This document shows positions 16,025-23,825 of a stretch of 26,870 bases of DNA, in pieces. The notes under the pieces were generated by a model. It was not told the origin of the DNA. It searched no databases and was given only the letters and a program-made list of their open reading frames with translations. A program made the translations under genes and the position numbers. Source of the DNA: Deltaproteobacteria bacterium (GTDB lineage Bacteria; Desulfobacterota; Desulfobacteria; Desulfobacterales; B30-G6); contig QMMS01000023.1 in NCBI GenBank assembly GCA_003647375.1, positions 1-26,870 on the forward strand, given 5' to 3'. Numbering within the stretch: position 1 is the stretch's first letter; each line of letters starts with the position of its first letter.

Positions 16025-18082
16025 ATGCATACGGAAAAAACAACCATCGATCTACAACTCAAACACCTACTGAAGCAGGATCCCTTCCTGGAACCCTACC
16101 AGGATGTCATTCGGAGAAGACTTGTCAGGGTAGGAGAAACAAAGACCCGCCTGGTCAAAAACAAAATGACACTGGCTGACTTTGCTTCGGGGCATACCTA
16201 CTATGGCCTGCATGTCAGCCATGGTGAATGGATTTTTCGGGAGTGGGCCCCCAATGCAGAGGCTGTTTCTTTTGTCGGGGACATGACCGACTGGGAGGAA
16301 CGGCCTTCTTATGCTCTGAAACGTATCAACAAAAACGGAGACTGGGAGCTCCGTCTGCCGTTGCAGGAATTAACCCATGGGGATCATTACCGCCTCCGGA
16401 TTCATTGGCCGGGAGGCGCCGGAGACAGGATTCCGGTTTATGCCCGAAGAGTGGTTCAGGACAAACAAACCCTGATCTTCAACACCCAGGTGTGGCACCC
16501 TGAAAATCCATACCACTGGCAGCACCATGTGCCGGAAATATTTTCGGAGTCGCCACTCATTTACGAGGCGCATGTCGGCATGGCCCAGGAAGAAGCCAAA
16601 ACCGGGACCTACCGTGAATTTGCAGAAAATGTCATTCCCCGGATCGTCAAGGCGGGGTACAATACACTCCAGTTAATGGGTCTGCAGGAACACCCCTATT
16701 ACGGCTCGTTCGGTTACCAGGTGTCGAGCTTTTTTGCGGCCTCTTCACGTTTTGGCTCTCCGGAAGATCTCAAAATGCTCATCGATACAGCCCATGGTGC
16801 CGGGCTGCGCGTGATCATGGACCTGATTCATTCCCACAGTGTGTTGAATGAAGTGGAGGGCCTCAGTCGTTTTGATGGAACAGACTGTCAGTATTTCCAC
16901 GCGGGTCCACGTGGTCGTCACGCGGCCTGGGATTCGCGTTGTTTTGACTACGCTAAACCCCAGGTGCTCCACTTTCTTCTATCCAACTGCCGGTTCTGGC
17001 TCGATGTTTATCATCTGGATGGATTTCGATTCGACGGCATCACCAGCATGCTCTATCTGCACCATGGCCTGAGTCATGCCTTCACGAGTTATGATGACTA
17101 CTTTAATAACGATATAGATGATGAAGCGCTCATATATCTCACGTTGGCAAATGGTTTGATTCACGAATTGGCTCCCGCAGCCATAACCATCGCAGAGGAT
17201 GTGAGCGGTCTGCCCGGGCTTGCTTCCCCGGTAGAAAAAGGGGGTGTGGGGTTCGACTATCGTTTTGCCATGGGGGTGCCGGATTATTGGATCCAGCTGA
17301 CAAAAGACACCCGGGATGAAGAATGGCCCATGGACCATCTCTGGTACGAATTGACCAATCGCAGATCCGAAGAAAAAACCATCAGCTATTCCGAATCTCA
17401 TGACCAGGCGCTGGTGGGTGACCAGACCCTGATATTTCGCCTCATGGGTGATGCCATGTACCACCACATGAGCGTGTCGGACAACCACCTCATCATCAAC
17501 CGGGGCATGGCACTTCACAAGATGATTCGCCTGCTGACTCTTGCCACGGCCGGGGATGGTTATTTGAATTTTATGGGTAATGAGTTCGGCCATCCCGAGT
17601 GGATCGATTTTCCCCGTAGGGAAAACAACTGGTCTTATATTTATGCGCGCCGACAGTGGCACCTGATGGATGATCCATATCTGAAATATTCACAACTGGC
17701 TCATTTTGATCGTGACATGATCCGGCTTGCCAAAACCTATACCTTGTTCGACAGCCCTATACGTCTGGTTCACACCCATAATGACGATAAAATCATCGCA
17801 TTTGAAAGAAATCGACTCGTTTTTTTGTTCAACTTCCACCCGGAGGAATCCTTTTCCGATTATTTCTTTTATCTCCCGTCCGGTCGATATGATTGGGTTT
17901 TCGACAGCGACAATCGAAGCTATGGTGGCCATGGCAGACTGGATGATGCCCGGGAATGTGTTTACGAAGCCGGGCCCGGTAAAGGTCGCCCGGAGAGCGG
18001 GCTGGATCTTTATCTGCCCTGTCGAACGGTGCTGGTCTTATATCGCCCGGACGTACCCGGTCTATCGGGGCCGCGGGGTTGA
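16025..18082 (+). CDS. glgB: 1,4-alpha-glucan branching enzyme, eukaryote-like GH13 type
   Basis: It cuts alpha-1,4 chains and rejoins them in alpha-1,6 linkage. It has 685 residues: a CBM48-like N-terminal domain (GEWIFREWAPNAEAVSFVGD, about 60-160), the GH13 barrel and a C-terminal beta domain. The catalytic residues are Asp337 (YHLDGFRFDGITSM), Glu391 (TIAEDVSGLPG) and Asp460 (SESHDQALVGD). Long stretches, including GGVGFDYRFAMGVPDYWIQL, LTNRRSEEK and NFMGNEFGHPEWIDFPR, match my memory of human GBE1 and plant SBE (GH13_8) far better than E. coli GlgB (GH13_9). The ATG at 16025 has only a weak AAAGG upstream (about 16003-16008). It follows the synthase by 63 bp and precedes the unknown GT by 30 bp, so the three genes may be co-transcribed. 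Confidence 0.93.
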   Translation: MHTEKTTIDLQLKHLLKQDPFLEPYQDVIRRRLVRVGETKTRLVKNKMTLADFASGHTYYGLHVSHGEWIFREWAPNAEAVSFVGDMTDWEERPSYALKRINKNGDWELRLPLQELTHGDHYRLRIHWPGGAGDRIPVYARRVVQDKQTLIFNTQVWHPENPYHWQHHVPEIFSESPLIYEAHVGMAQEEAKTGTYREFAENVIPRIVKAGYNTLQLMGLQEHPYYGSFGYQVSSFFAASSRFGSPEDLKMLIDTAHGAGLRVIMDLIHSHSVLNEVEGLSRFDGTDCQYFHAGPRGRHAAWDSRCFDYAKPQVLHFLLSNCRFWLDVYHLDGFRFDGITSMLYLHHGLSHAFTSYDDYFNNDIDDEALIYLTLANGLIHELAPAAITIAEDVSGLPGLASPVEKGGVGFDYRFAMGVPDYWIQLTKDTRDEEWPMDHLWYELTNRRSEEKTISYSESHDQALVGDQTLIFRLMGDAMYHHMSVSDNHLIINRGMALHKMIRLLTLATAGDGYLNFMGNEFGHPEWIDFPRRENNWSYIYARRQWHLMDDPYLKYSQLAHFDRDMIRLAKTYTLFDSPIRLVHTHNDDKIIAFERNRLVFLFNFHPEESFSDYFFYLPSGRYDWVFDSDNRSYGGHGRLDDARECVYEAGPGKGRPESGLDLYLPCRTVLVLYRPDVPGLSGPRG

Positions 18083-18112
18083 CGAGCGAGTCTGAATATA
18101 AGGAGTGACTGC

Positions 18113-19420
18113 ATGGATAGTTATTTAAAAATGATGAAAAACATCGCCGATTTATATCGAAAATACGAACAGAGGATGATTAGAATTACACCCGACACGT
18201 CGGATTTCGCTGCATTTATTGAAAATTTGAAGGAGTCACAATTTCATCGGATGATGGCTGGGATCCCGGCAATGTTCAGCACAGAAGATGATTCTCTATT
18301 TAGACAGACATTTTCGCTGGAGAATCTTAAGAAGCTTACAGAGAGTGACAAGCGATGGGACAAAGTACTTGAAACCACAAAAGATATGCCACTCTCGATG
18401 GACTTGACTGATTCTGAACAGGAAAGGCGGGCTTTTGGTGTTTCAGAACTTTTGTTGAATCTTTATCCATTGGAGGAGGATCTGAGAAGCATTAACGCCC
18501 GTATTATCGCCGAGCAGCGAAAATATCCTGTTATTCTTCATCTCGCTTTGAAACTGGCGTTATCTAAAAAATCATTACAATTAATTTCAGGGCCGATTTT
18601 TAGCAGTTTTGTTGTTGCGATGTATCAAGAGCACAACCGTGTTCGAACTAAAAAGGAACATCCGTTCGGAGAGGATTTTTTAAGGCGAAAAGTGTTTCAG
18701 CTAAAATGGCTGTTCGAGGGCGAAAAGGATAAAGAATGGGAACTCATTTTTGTTGATGATGGCTGTCCTGAAAAAAGCGGTGAGATTGCGGCGGAAATTA
18801 TTCAACGTGAGAAATATAAGAATGTACGCGTGCTGTTCTTAGCTGACGGAATTGAAAAAGGAACTCCGGTAACTAAAGACCTGAACACACCATCGGACAG
18901 TCAAAAAGGAGGTGCCGTTCAATACGGGATGTGGTCGGCTATCCAAGAACACCATGACAATGACCATCACATTGTTTTTTTTACCGATTCTGACTTGTCT
19001 ACAAACATTGCTCAGGCCGGTCTATTGTTGCACCAACTTGAAGAGTCAAACAGGATGTGTGCCATTGGGACTCGATATTCTGCCGGTGGCGTATACTGTA
19101 CCCCAAAAGGTGCCATGGGAGTGACCGATCACGATCGCTTGATGCTGGTGTTTCGTCATTTTATTCGATCTAAACTTTTACCGCAACTTGGTGAAATCAC
19201 AGACACCCAATGCGGCTTCAAGGCATTTAAAACCGAAATTTTAAAATATGTATTGGATCAAATGACTGACAAGCGTTTTTCTTTTGATATGGAGCTACTG
19301 CTGTTGACTGCCTTACAATGCGGATCCATAGACAATTTTATGGGTGAAGCTCCTATCGTTTGGATAGAAAGCAATGATGAGTCAAATTTCTATACGGCAC
19401 AGATAGAAGAAACGGAATGA
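18113..19420 (+). CDS. GT-A-fold glycosyltransferase (GT2-like) of unknown acceptor, glycogen-locus associated
   Basis: ATG 18113 has AGGAG (18101-18105) at spacing 7. The 435-residue product has about 190 N-terminal residues that I do not recognise (mostly helical, no TM), then a GT-A domain: IFVDDGCPEKSGEIAAEII (Asp215-Asp216, nucleotide binding), FFTDSDLSTN with Asp292-Ser293-Asp294 (metal-binding DxD), GTRYSAGG, and ITDTQCGFKAFKTEIL. The last motif and the SFDMELLLL region resemble dolichyl-phosphate glucosyltransferase/GT2 and glucosyl-phosphoglycerate synthase-like enzymes. No membrane segment is visible, so it is probably soluble. It starts 30 bp after the branching-enzyme gene but is clearly more A/T-rich in codon choice, which suggests a separate origin. 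A role in priming or modifying glucan is inference only. Confidence 0.75.
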   Translation: MDSYLKMMKNIADLYRKYEQRMIRITPDTSDFAAFIENLKESQFHRMMAGIPAMFSTEDDSLFRQTFSLENLKKLTESDKRWDKVLETTKDMPLSMDLTDSEQERRAFGVSELLLNLYPLEEDLRSINARIIAEQRKYPVILHLALKLALSKKSLQLISGPIFSSFVVAMYQEHNRVRTKKEHPFGEDFLRRKVFQLKWLFEGEKDKEWELIFVDDGCPEKSGEIAAEIIQREKYKNVRVLFLADGIEKGTPVTKDLNTPSDSQKGGAVQYGMWSAIQEHHDNDHHIVFFTDSDLSTNIAQAGLLLHQLEESNRMCAIGTRYSAGGVYCTPKGAMGVTDHDRLMLVFRHFIRSKLLPQLGEITDTQCGFKAFKTEILKYVLDQMTDKRFSFDMELLLLTALQCGSIDNFMGEAPIVWIESNDESNFYTAQIEETE

Positions 19421-19426
19421 ACCCTT

Positions 19427-19447
19427 TCTCCCAATTTAGGTGGGAGA
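19427..19447. repeat. Short hairpin after the glycosyltransferase gene
   Basis: TCTCCC (19427-19432) pairs with GGGAGA (19442-19447) across a 9-nt loop, 7 bp after the GT stop. No U-run follows, so a rho-independent terminator is doubtful. It could instead stabilise the 3' end or partly insulate the next two genes. Confidence 0.4.
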
Positions 19448-19471
19448 TACTATTACGATTGGAGGTTTGAA

Positions 19472-19579
19472 ATGGCAAAAGGTAAAGACAAAAGAAAACC
19501 ACAGGAAAAGAAAAAAGCACAAAGCAGCATAAAAGAAAAAAGAAAATTAAAAAAAGAAAAAGCTTCAAAGACTTCTTAA
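19472..19579 (+). CDS. 35-aa lysine-rich basic microprotein
   Basis: This ORF is short but well supported. GGAGG at 19461-19465 lies 6 nt before ATG 19472, and the stop (19577-19579) is 10 bp before carB. The product begins MAKGKDKRKPQEKKKAQSSI and continues with KEKRKLKKEK before a short Ala/Ser/Lys/Thr tail. Nearly half of the residues are Lys or Arg, and there are no aromatic residues and no Cys. It has no signal peptide or TM. Such composition fits a disordered nucleic-acid- or ribosome-binding peptide, but I do not recognise a family. The spacing suggests co-transcription with carB; the mRNA leader could also act as a translational lead-in to carB. Confidence 0.6.
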   Translation: MAKGKDKRKPQEKKKAQSSIKEKRKLKKEKASKTS

Positions 19580-19589
19580 AGGAGAGATC

Positions 19590-22500
19590 ATGACCAAAAG
19601 AGATGACATCCACAAGATTCTCATCATCGGATCGGGTCCCATCGTGATCGGACAGGCATGTGAATTTGACTATTCCGGCACACAAGCATGTAAAGCACTG
19701 CGATCCATGGGATATGAAATTGTGTTGGTTAATTCCAATCCGGCGACGATCATGACCGATCCGGGTACGGCCGATGTGACCTACATCGAACCGCTGAACT
19801 TGAAAATTCTGACGCAGATTATCGCCAAGGAGCGACCCGATGCACTTCTGCCCAACCTGGGAGGACAATCAGGCTTGAATCTGTCTTCTGAGCTGAGTCG
19901 AACAGGCGTATTGGAAGAATATGGTGTAGAGATGATCGGAGTGAATGTGGATGCCATAGAGCGGGGTGAAGACCGTCTGGCGTTTAAATCTACGATGGAA
20001 AAACTGGGTATCGATATGCCACGCAGCAAGACGGCCAATACGATTGAAGAGGCCGAGGCGGCGGCAGAGGATCTGGGTTACCCGGTTGTGATTCGTCCGG
20101 CCTATACCATGGGGGGCACCGGTGGTGGTCTGGTCTATAATATTGAGGAATTAGGCGTTATTGCCCCTCGCGGTCTGGCAGCGAGTCTTGTCAATCAGAT
20201 CCTGGTTGAAGAATCGGTCCTGGGTTGGGAGGAGCTCGAACTGGAAGTGGTTCGAGATGCGAAGAACCAGATGGTAACGGTTTGCTTTATCGAAAATGTC
20301 GACGCCATGGGCGTTCATACCGGTGACAGCTTCTGTACGGCCCCCATGTTGACCATTAGCCCGGAACTTCAGGAACGTTTACAGCGATATTCCTATAACA
20401 TTGTTGAGGCGATTGAGGTGATTGGTGGAACCAATGTTCAATATGCCCATGATCCAAAGACCGGCCGTGTCGTTGTTATTGAGATAAACCCCCGCACATC
20501 CCGTTCTTCCGCCCTGGCATCCAAGGCGACTGGATTTCCCATCGCGAGAGTTTCTTCTCTACTCGCCGGTGGTATGACCATGGATGAAATACCTTACTGG
20601 CGGGATGGAACCCTGGAGAAATATACGCCTTCAGGTGACTATGTGGTTGTTAAATTTGCCCGCTGGGCATTTGAAAAATTCGATGGGGCTGAAGATAAAT
20701 TGGGCACCCAGATGCGGGCGGTGGGTGAGGCCATGAGTCTGGGGAAAACATATAAGGAGGCCTTCCAGAAAGTGATTCGGAGCCTTGAAATCAACCGGTA
20801 CGGTCTTGGGTTCGCAAAAAATTTCAATACATTGTCGCTGGAAGAACTCATGGGCCGGCTGGACTGTGCCACCAGCGAACGTCAGTTTCTATTGTATGAA
20901 GCCCTGCGCAAAGGTGCAGAGGTAAAGAAACTACATGAAAAGACCCATATCAAACCCTGGTTTCTTGAGCAGATGCAAGAGATGGTCGAACTAGAGGAAA
21001 AAATATTAGGCTGCAAGGATCAGGCATTGCCCGATGATCTGCTGATTCAAGCCAAAAAAGATGGTTTTGCAGATCGCTATCTATCCATGTTGCTCAACCT
21101 GCCGGAAAAGCAAATCCGTGAACAGAGAAAGGAATTGGGCATGCATCAAGCGTGGGAACCGGTATCTGTAAGCGGTGTTGAAAACGCATCCTATTACTTT
21201 TCCACCTACAATGCGCCGGACCAGGTTCCGGTGAGTGATCGTAAAAAAATAATGGTTCTGGGTGGTGGGCCCAACCGTATTGGTCAGGGCATTGAGTTTG
21301 ATTATTGCTGCGTGCATGCTGCACTGGCCATCCGCGATGCAGGTTATGAATCAATTATGGTTAACTGCAACCCTGAAACCGTATCTACGGATTACGACAC
21401 ATCGGACAAGCTCTACTTTGAGCCGCTTACCGTTGAAGATGTTTTGAGTATCTATGAAAAGGAAAAACCCGAAGGTGTTGTTGTCCAGTTCGGGGGACAG
21501 ACGCCCCTGACAATTGCCACTGAACTGGAGGAACTGGGTGTAAAGATAATAGGTACCTCGCCTGAAACCATCGATCTGGCGGAAGATCGGGATCGCTTCC
21601 GGTTCATAATGCGTAAGCTGGACATTCCCCAGCCGGAGTCCGGCATGGCCAGTACCATGGATGAGGCTCAGAAAATCGCTGACAGGATAGGATATCCTTT
21701 AATGCTCAGGCCTTCATATGTTCTGGGGGGCCGTGGTATGGAAGTGGTGCAGGATGAAAAATCCCTTAAATTTTATCTTGATGCAGCGGTAGAGATTTCT
21801 CCTCGAAGGCCGATTCTCATTGATAAATTTCTGGATAATGCCATCGAGGCTGAAGCCGATGCAATATCCGACGGTACGGATGCTTTCGTGCCGGCCGTAA
21901 TGGAGCATATTGAACTGGCAGGCATACATTCGGGTGATTCGGCATGTGTTATTCCGCCGCTGAGCATAGCGCCGAAACACATCGAAACGATTAGCGAATA
22001 TACACGTAAAATTGCCATCGAACTCAATGTTGTCGGGCTGATGAATATTCAATACGCGATATTTGAAAATACGGTGTATGTGCTGGAAGCCAATCCCCGT
22101 GCATCGCGGACCGTACCTCTGGTATCCAAGGTTTGTAACATCTCCATGGCAAGGCTTGCCATGCAGGTCATGCTTGGTAAACGCATCGGGGACCTTGGGC
22201 TGAAGCATCAACCAATAACCCATTACGGTATTAAAGAGGCGGTTTTCCCCTTCAACATGTTTCCCGAGGTTGATCCGCTTCTGGGGCCGGAAATGAGATC
22301 TACCGGTGAAGTTTTAGGTATTTCCCATTCCTATGGCCGCTCATTTTTTAAAGCCCAGGAAGCTACCCAGACCCCACTGCCCTTAGAAGGATCCGTGCTG
22401 TTTACCATTGCCGATCGAGACAAAAGTGCGGCATTGGAAGCCGTCAGACTTTTTAAAGAACTGGGTTTCAAGATCATGACAACAGAAGGCACACACTATT

Positions 22501-22790
22501 TTCTGGAAGAGCGAGGCATTGAAAATACGCCCTTACGCAAACTGGGGTATGGAAGACCGGATCTTGTGGATGCCATAAAGAACGAGACCATCGATCTTCT
22601 GATAAATACGCCCAGCGGGCGAAAGAGTGTGCAGGACAGTTCAAGTATCCGCAAAGCCGCCATCAAATATAAGGTACCATATATTACGACGACCGCAGCG
22701 GCTGTAGCGGCAGCCAAGGGCATTGCAGCGCGCCGTGATGGTGTGCCACAAGTGAGGTCTCTGCAGGAATACCATGCTGATATGCAATAA
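19590..22790 (+). CDS. carB: Carbamoyl-phosphate synthase large subunit
   Basis: It makes carbamoyl phosphate from bicarbonate, ammonia (from the CarA glutaminase) and two ATP, for pyrimidine and arginine synthesis. It has 1066 residues (E. coli 1073). ATG 19590 has GGAG at 19581-19584. The internal duplication is clear: GSGPIVIGQACEFDYSG near residue 14 repeats as GGGPNRIGQGIEFDYCC near 558, and the ATP-grasp signatures VIRPAYTMGGTGGG and LMLRPSYVLGGRGM mark the two synthetase halves. The C-terminal allosteric MGS-like domain (about 935-1066, TPSGRKSVQDSSSIRKAA) is complete. carA is absent from the window, so the two subunits are encoded apart or carA lies elsewhere. The protein looks intact and fully functional. 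Confidence 0.98.
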   Translation: MTKRDDIHKILIIGSGPIVIGQACEFDYSGTQACKALRSMGYEIVLVNSNPATIMTDPGTADVTYIEPLNLKILTQIIAKERPDALLPNLGGQSGLNLSSELSRTGVLEEYGVEMIGVNVDAIERGEDRLAFKSTMEKLGIDMPRSKTANTIEEAEAAAEDLGYPVVIRPAYTMGGTGGGLVYNIEELGVIAPRGLAASLVNQILVEESVLGWEELELEVVRDAKNQMVTVCFIENVDAMGVHTGDSFCTAPMLTISPELQERLQRYSYNIVEAIEVIGGTNVQYAHDPKTGRVVVIEINPRTSRSSALASKATGFPIARVSSLLAGGMTMDEIPYWRDGTLEKYTPSGDYVVVKFARWAFEKFDGAEDKLGTQMRAVGEAMSLGKTYKEAFQKVIRSLEINRYGLGFAKNFNTLSLEELMGRLDCATSERQFLLYEALRKGAEVKKLHEKTHIKPWFLEQMQEMVELEEKILGCKDQALPDDLLIQAKKDGFADRYLSMLLNLPEKQIREQRKELGMHQAWEPVSVSGVENASYYFSTYNAPDQVPVSDRKKIMVLGGGPNRIGQGIEFDYCCVHAALAIRDAGYESIMVNCNPETVSTDYDTSDKLYFEPLTVEDVLSIYEKEKPEGVVVQFGGQTPLTIATELEELGVKIIGTSPETIDLAEDRDRFRFIMRKLDIPQPESGMASTMDEAQKIADRIGYPLMLRPSYVLGGRGMEVVQDEKSLKFYLDAAVEISPRRPILIDKFLDNAIEAEADAISDGTDAFVPAVMEHIELAGIHSGDSACVIPPLSIAPKHIETISEYTRKIAIELNVVGLMNIQYAIFENTVYVLEANPRASRTVPLVSKVCNISMARLAMQVMLGKRIGDLGLKHQPITHYGIKEAVFPFNMFPEVDPLLGPEMRSTGEVLGISHSYGRSFFKAQEATQTPLPLEGSVLFTIADRDKSAALEAVRLFKELGFKIMTTEGTHYFLEERGIENTPLRKLGYGRPDLVDAIKNETIDLLINTPSGRKSVQDSSSIRKAAIKYKVPYITTTAAAVAAAKGIAARRDGVPQVRSLQEYHADMQ

Positions 22791-22858
22791 TGTTTTTCTG
22801 CCGGCAGAGCATTCCTACCGCGAACAAAAGCCGGATGGCGGAAGTTGCAACACAGCGA

Positions 22859-23536
22859 TTACCTGAAGGATAGAATAGGCCATCCGTTTTCGACAGCCTT
22901 CTTTTTTAGCGGCGCAGTCGGTTCGACGGCTGTTGGGTTGCCAACCGTTTCGAGCATGGGAATGTCCGAGTGGTGATTGCCGTAGGCATAGGACCGGTTG
23001 AGACGGATGCCCTTTTCATGGGCCAGGTTCTTGACGGCCACACGTTTGTGTTGATCTATACAGACGGGGCCGTCAGTCCTTCCGGTCAAACTGCCATCAC
23101 CAGCTATTTCGAGATCGGTACAAAGAAGGTGATGGAATCCCAGGTCCTGGATGACGGGCTTCAACATGTATCGAAGCGATGCTGAAACCAGGACCAGGAT
23201 GTGCCCGGCGTCCTGGTGTTCTCGAACCCGCTCCAGGATGTTGGTTGCAATGTGTGGCTTCAGGTAGGTGTGGTAGAATTCTTCAGCGCCGTCTTCCAAT
23301 GGCCTGATGTCCCTGTTTTTGTAGAACGTGAGCATGATACGAGCCATCTGTGTGTCGGATATCCAGTCGCGTTCGTAAAAGAAATTGGTTATGGCAACCT
23401 TCAGCAAGAAAGACAATCGGATTTCTTTGATTTTGTAGAGGTATTTGAATCCGATCCTGCCGCTTTCCACTTCGATGAGTGTTTTGTCAAAATCGAAAAA
23501 AGCACCTATCTGTTTGTCGGAGTTTGTTGGGTTCAT
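22859..23536 (-). CDS. HAD-superfamily IB hydrolase (phosphoserine phosphatase-like)
   Basis: Transcribed toward carB. The HAD core is clear: AFFDFDKTL (nucleophile Asp and general acid Asp, the first and third residues of DFD), VLVSASLRYM (motif II Ser), a Lys in HKRVAVKNLA (motif III), and AYGNHHSDIPMLETVG (motif IV, with Asn where many members have the first Asp). An all-helical cap lies between motifs I and II (FKYLYKIKEIRLSFLLKV), as in the IB subgroup (SerB-like, 225 residues here). The start at 23536 is the Met closest to the core; Met codons at 23545 and 23563 are alternatives, and the frame is open to 23716. All three Mets fall inside a 9-bp repeat array and none has a Shine-Dalgarno sequence. 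Substrate unknown; a phosphomonoester is likely. Confidence 0.85.
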   Translation of the reverse strand: MNPTNSDKQIGAFFDFDKTLIEVESGRIGFKYLYKIKEIRLSFLLKVAITNFFYERDWISDTQMARIMLTFYKNRDIRPLEDGAEEFYHTYLKPHIATNILERVREHQDAGHILVLVSASLRYMLKPVIQDLGFHHLLCTDLEIAGDGSLTGRTDGPVCIDQHKRVAVKNLAHEKGIRLNRSYAYGNHHSDIPMLETVGNPTAVEPTAPLKKKAVENGWPILSFR

Positions 23537-23582
23537 TGGGTTCATTGGGTTTGTTGAGTTCATTGTGTTTGTTGGGTTGCTA
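23520..23582 (+). repeat. Tandem array of seven 9-bp units at the 5' end of the HAD gene
   Basis: Units: GAGTTTGTT, GGGTTCATT twice, GGGTTTGTT, GAGTTCATT, GTGTTTGTT and GGGTTGCTA. On the minus strand the array is read as Asn-Pro-Met / Asn-Ser-Thr triplets at the start of the HAD frame. It is the same family as the arrays at 14241-14283 and 25962-26006, here without an inverted partner. Confidence 0.85.
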
Positions 23583-23825
23583 TAGTGGGTAGTGTGCTGT
23601 GTTTTGTGTTTGGTTCTCCACAGGATAAGCCGATACCAGTTATTGCAGTTCCTCCCAGTGCAATGCCGATGGCGCTTCCCAGCGGGATCGAGGCATTCCA
23701 GATGTGTGATAGGCATTGTTGAATGTTTTCATGGCATCGTCTGTATATCTATGTTATTTGGTTTGAAAAGGCAACTTGTTCGATTTCCTATTGTGCTCTA
23801 TATGTTATTCCAGACTGGATTATTC
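23583..23825. other. Intergenic region between the divergent HAD and outer-membrane protein genes
   Basis: About 240 bp that should hold the promoters of both genes. No clear -35/-10 pair is seen. Frames on both strands stay open across part of it (plus strand from 23592, minus strand to 23716), but their translations lack family features upstream of the accepted starts, and no ribosome-binding site supports them. Confidence 0.45.

Noticed and set aside
16979..17662. 227-aa open frame antisense to the branching-enzyme gene
   Set aside because: It is a shadow of the GH13 barrel region, with no ribosome-binding site and no recognisable domain.
22970..23557. Plus-strand frames opposite the HAD gene
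   Set aside because: Overlapped by the convincing HAD motifs on the minus strand; no family features.
23520..23582. Possible CRISPR array
   Set aside because: The period is 9 bp with no spacers and no cas genes nearby; it is a short tandem repeat.
23537..23716. N-terminal extension of the HAD frame upstream of the core
   Set aside because: Its translation is His/Thr/Asn-rich, partly made of the 9-bp repeat, and unlike any HAD-IB N-terminus. Kept only as an alternative start.
23560..23742. Second minus-strand frame with a hydrophobic Gly-rich stretch (PLGSAIGIALGGTAITGIG)
   Set aside because: It looks protein-like but has no ATG, GTG or TTG start between the upstream stop and the segment, and it ends inside the repeat array. 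It may be a remnant; not supported as a gene.
23592..23825. N-terminal extension of the outer-membrane barrel frame
   Set aside because: The extra residues are Cys/Arg-rich and would bury the signal peptide. The start near 23826 (or 23802) fits export better.
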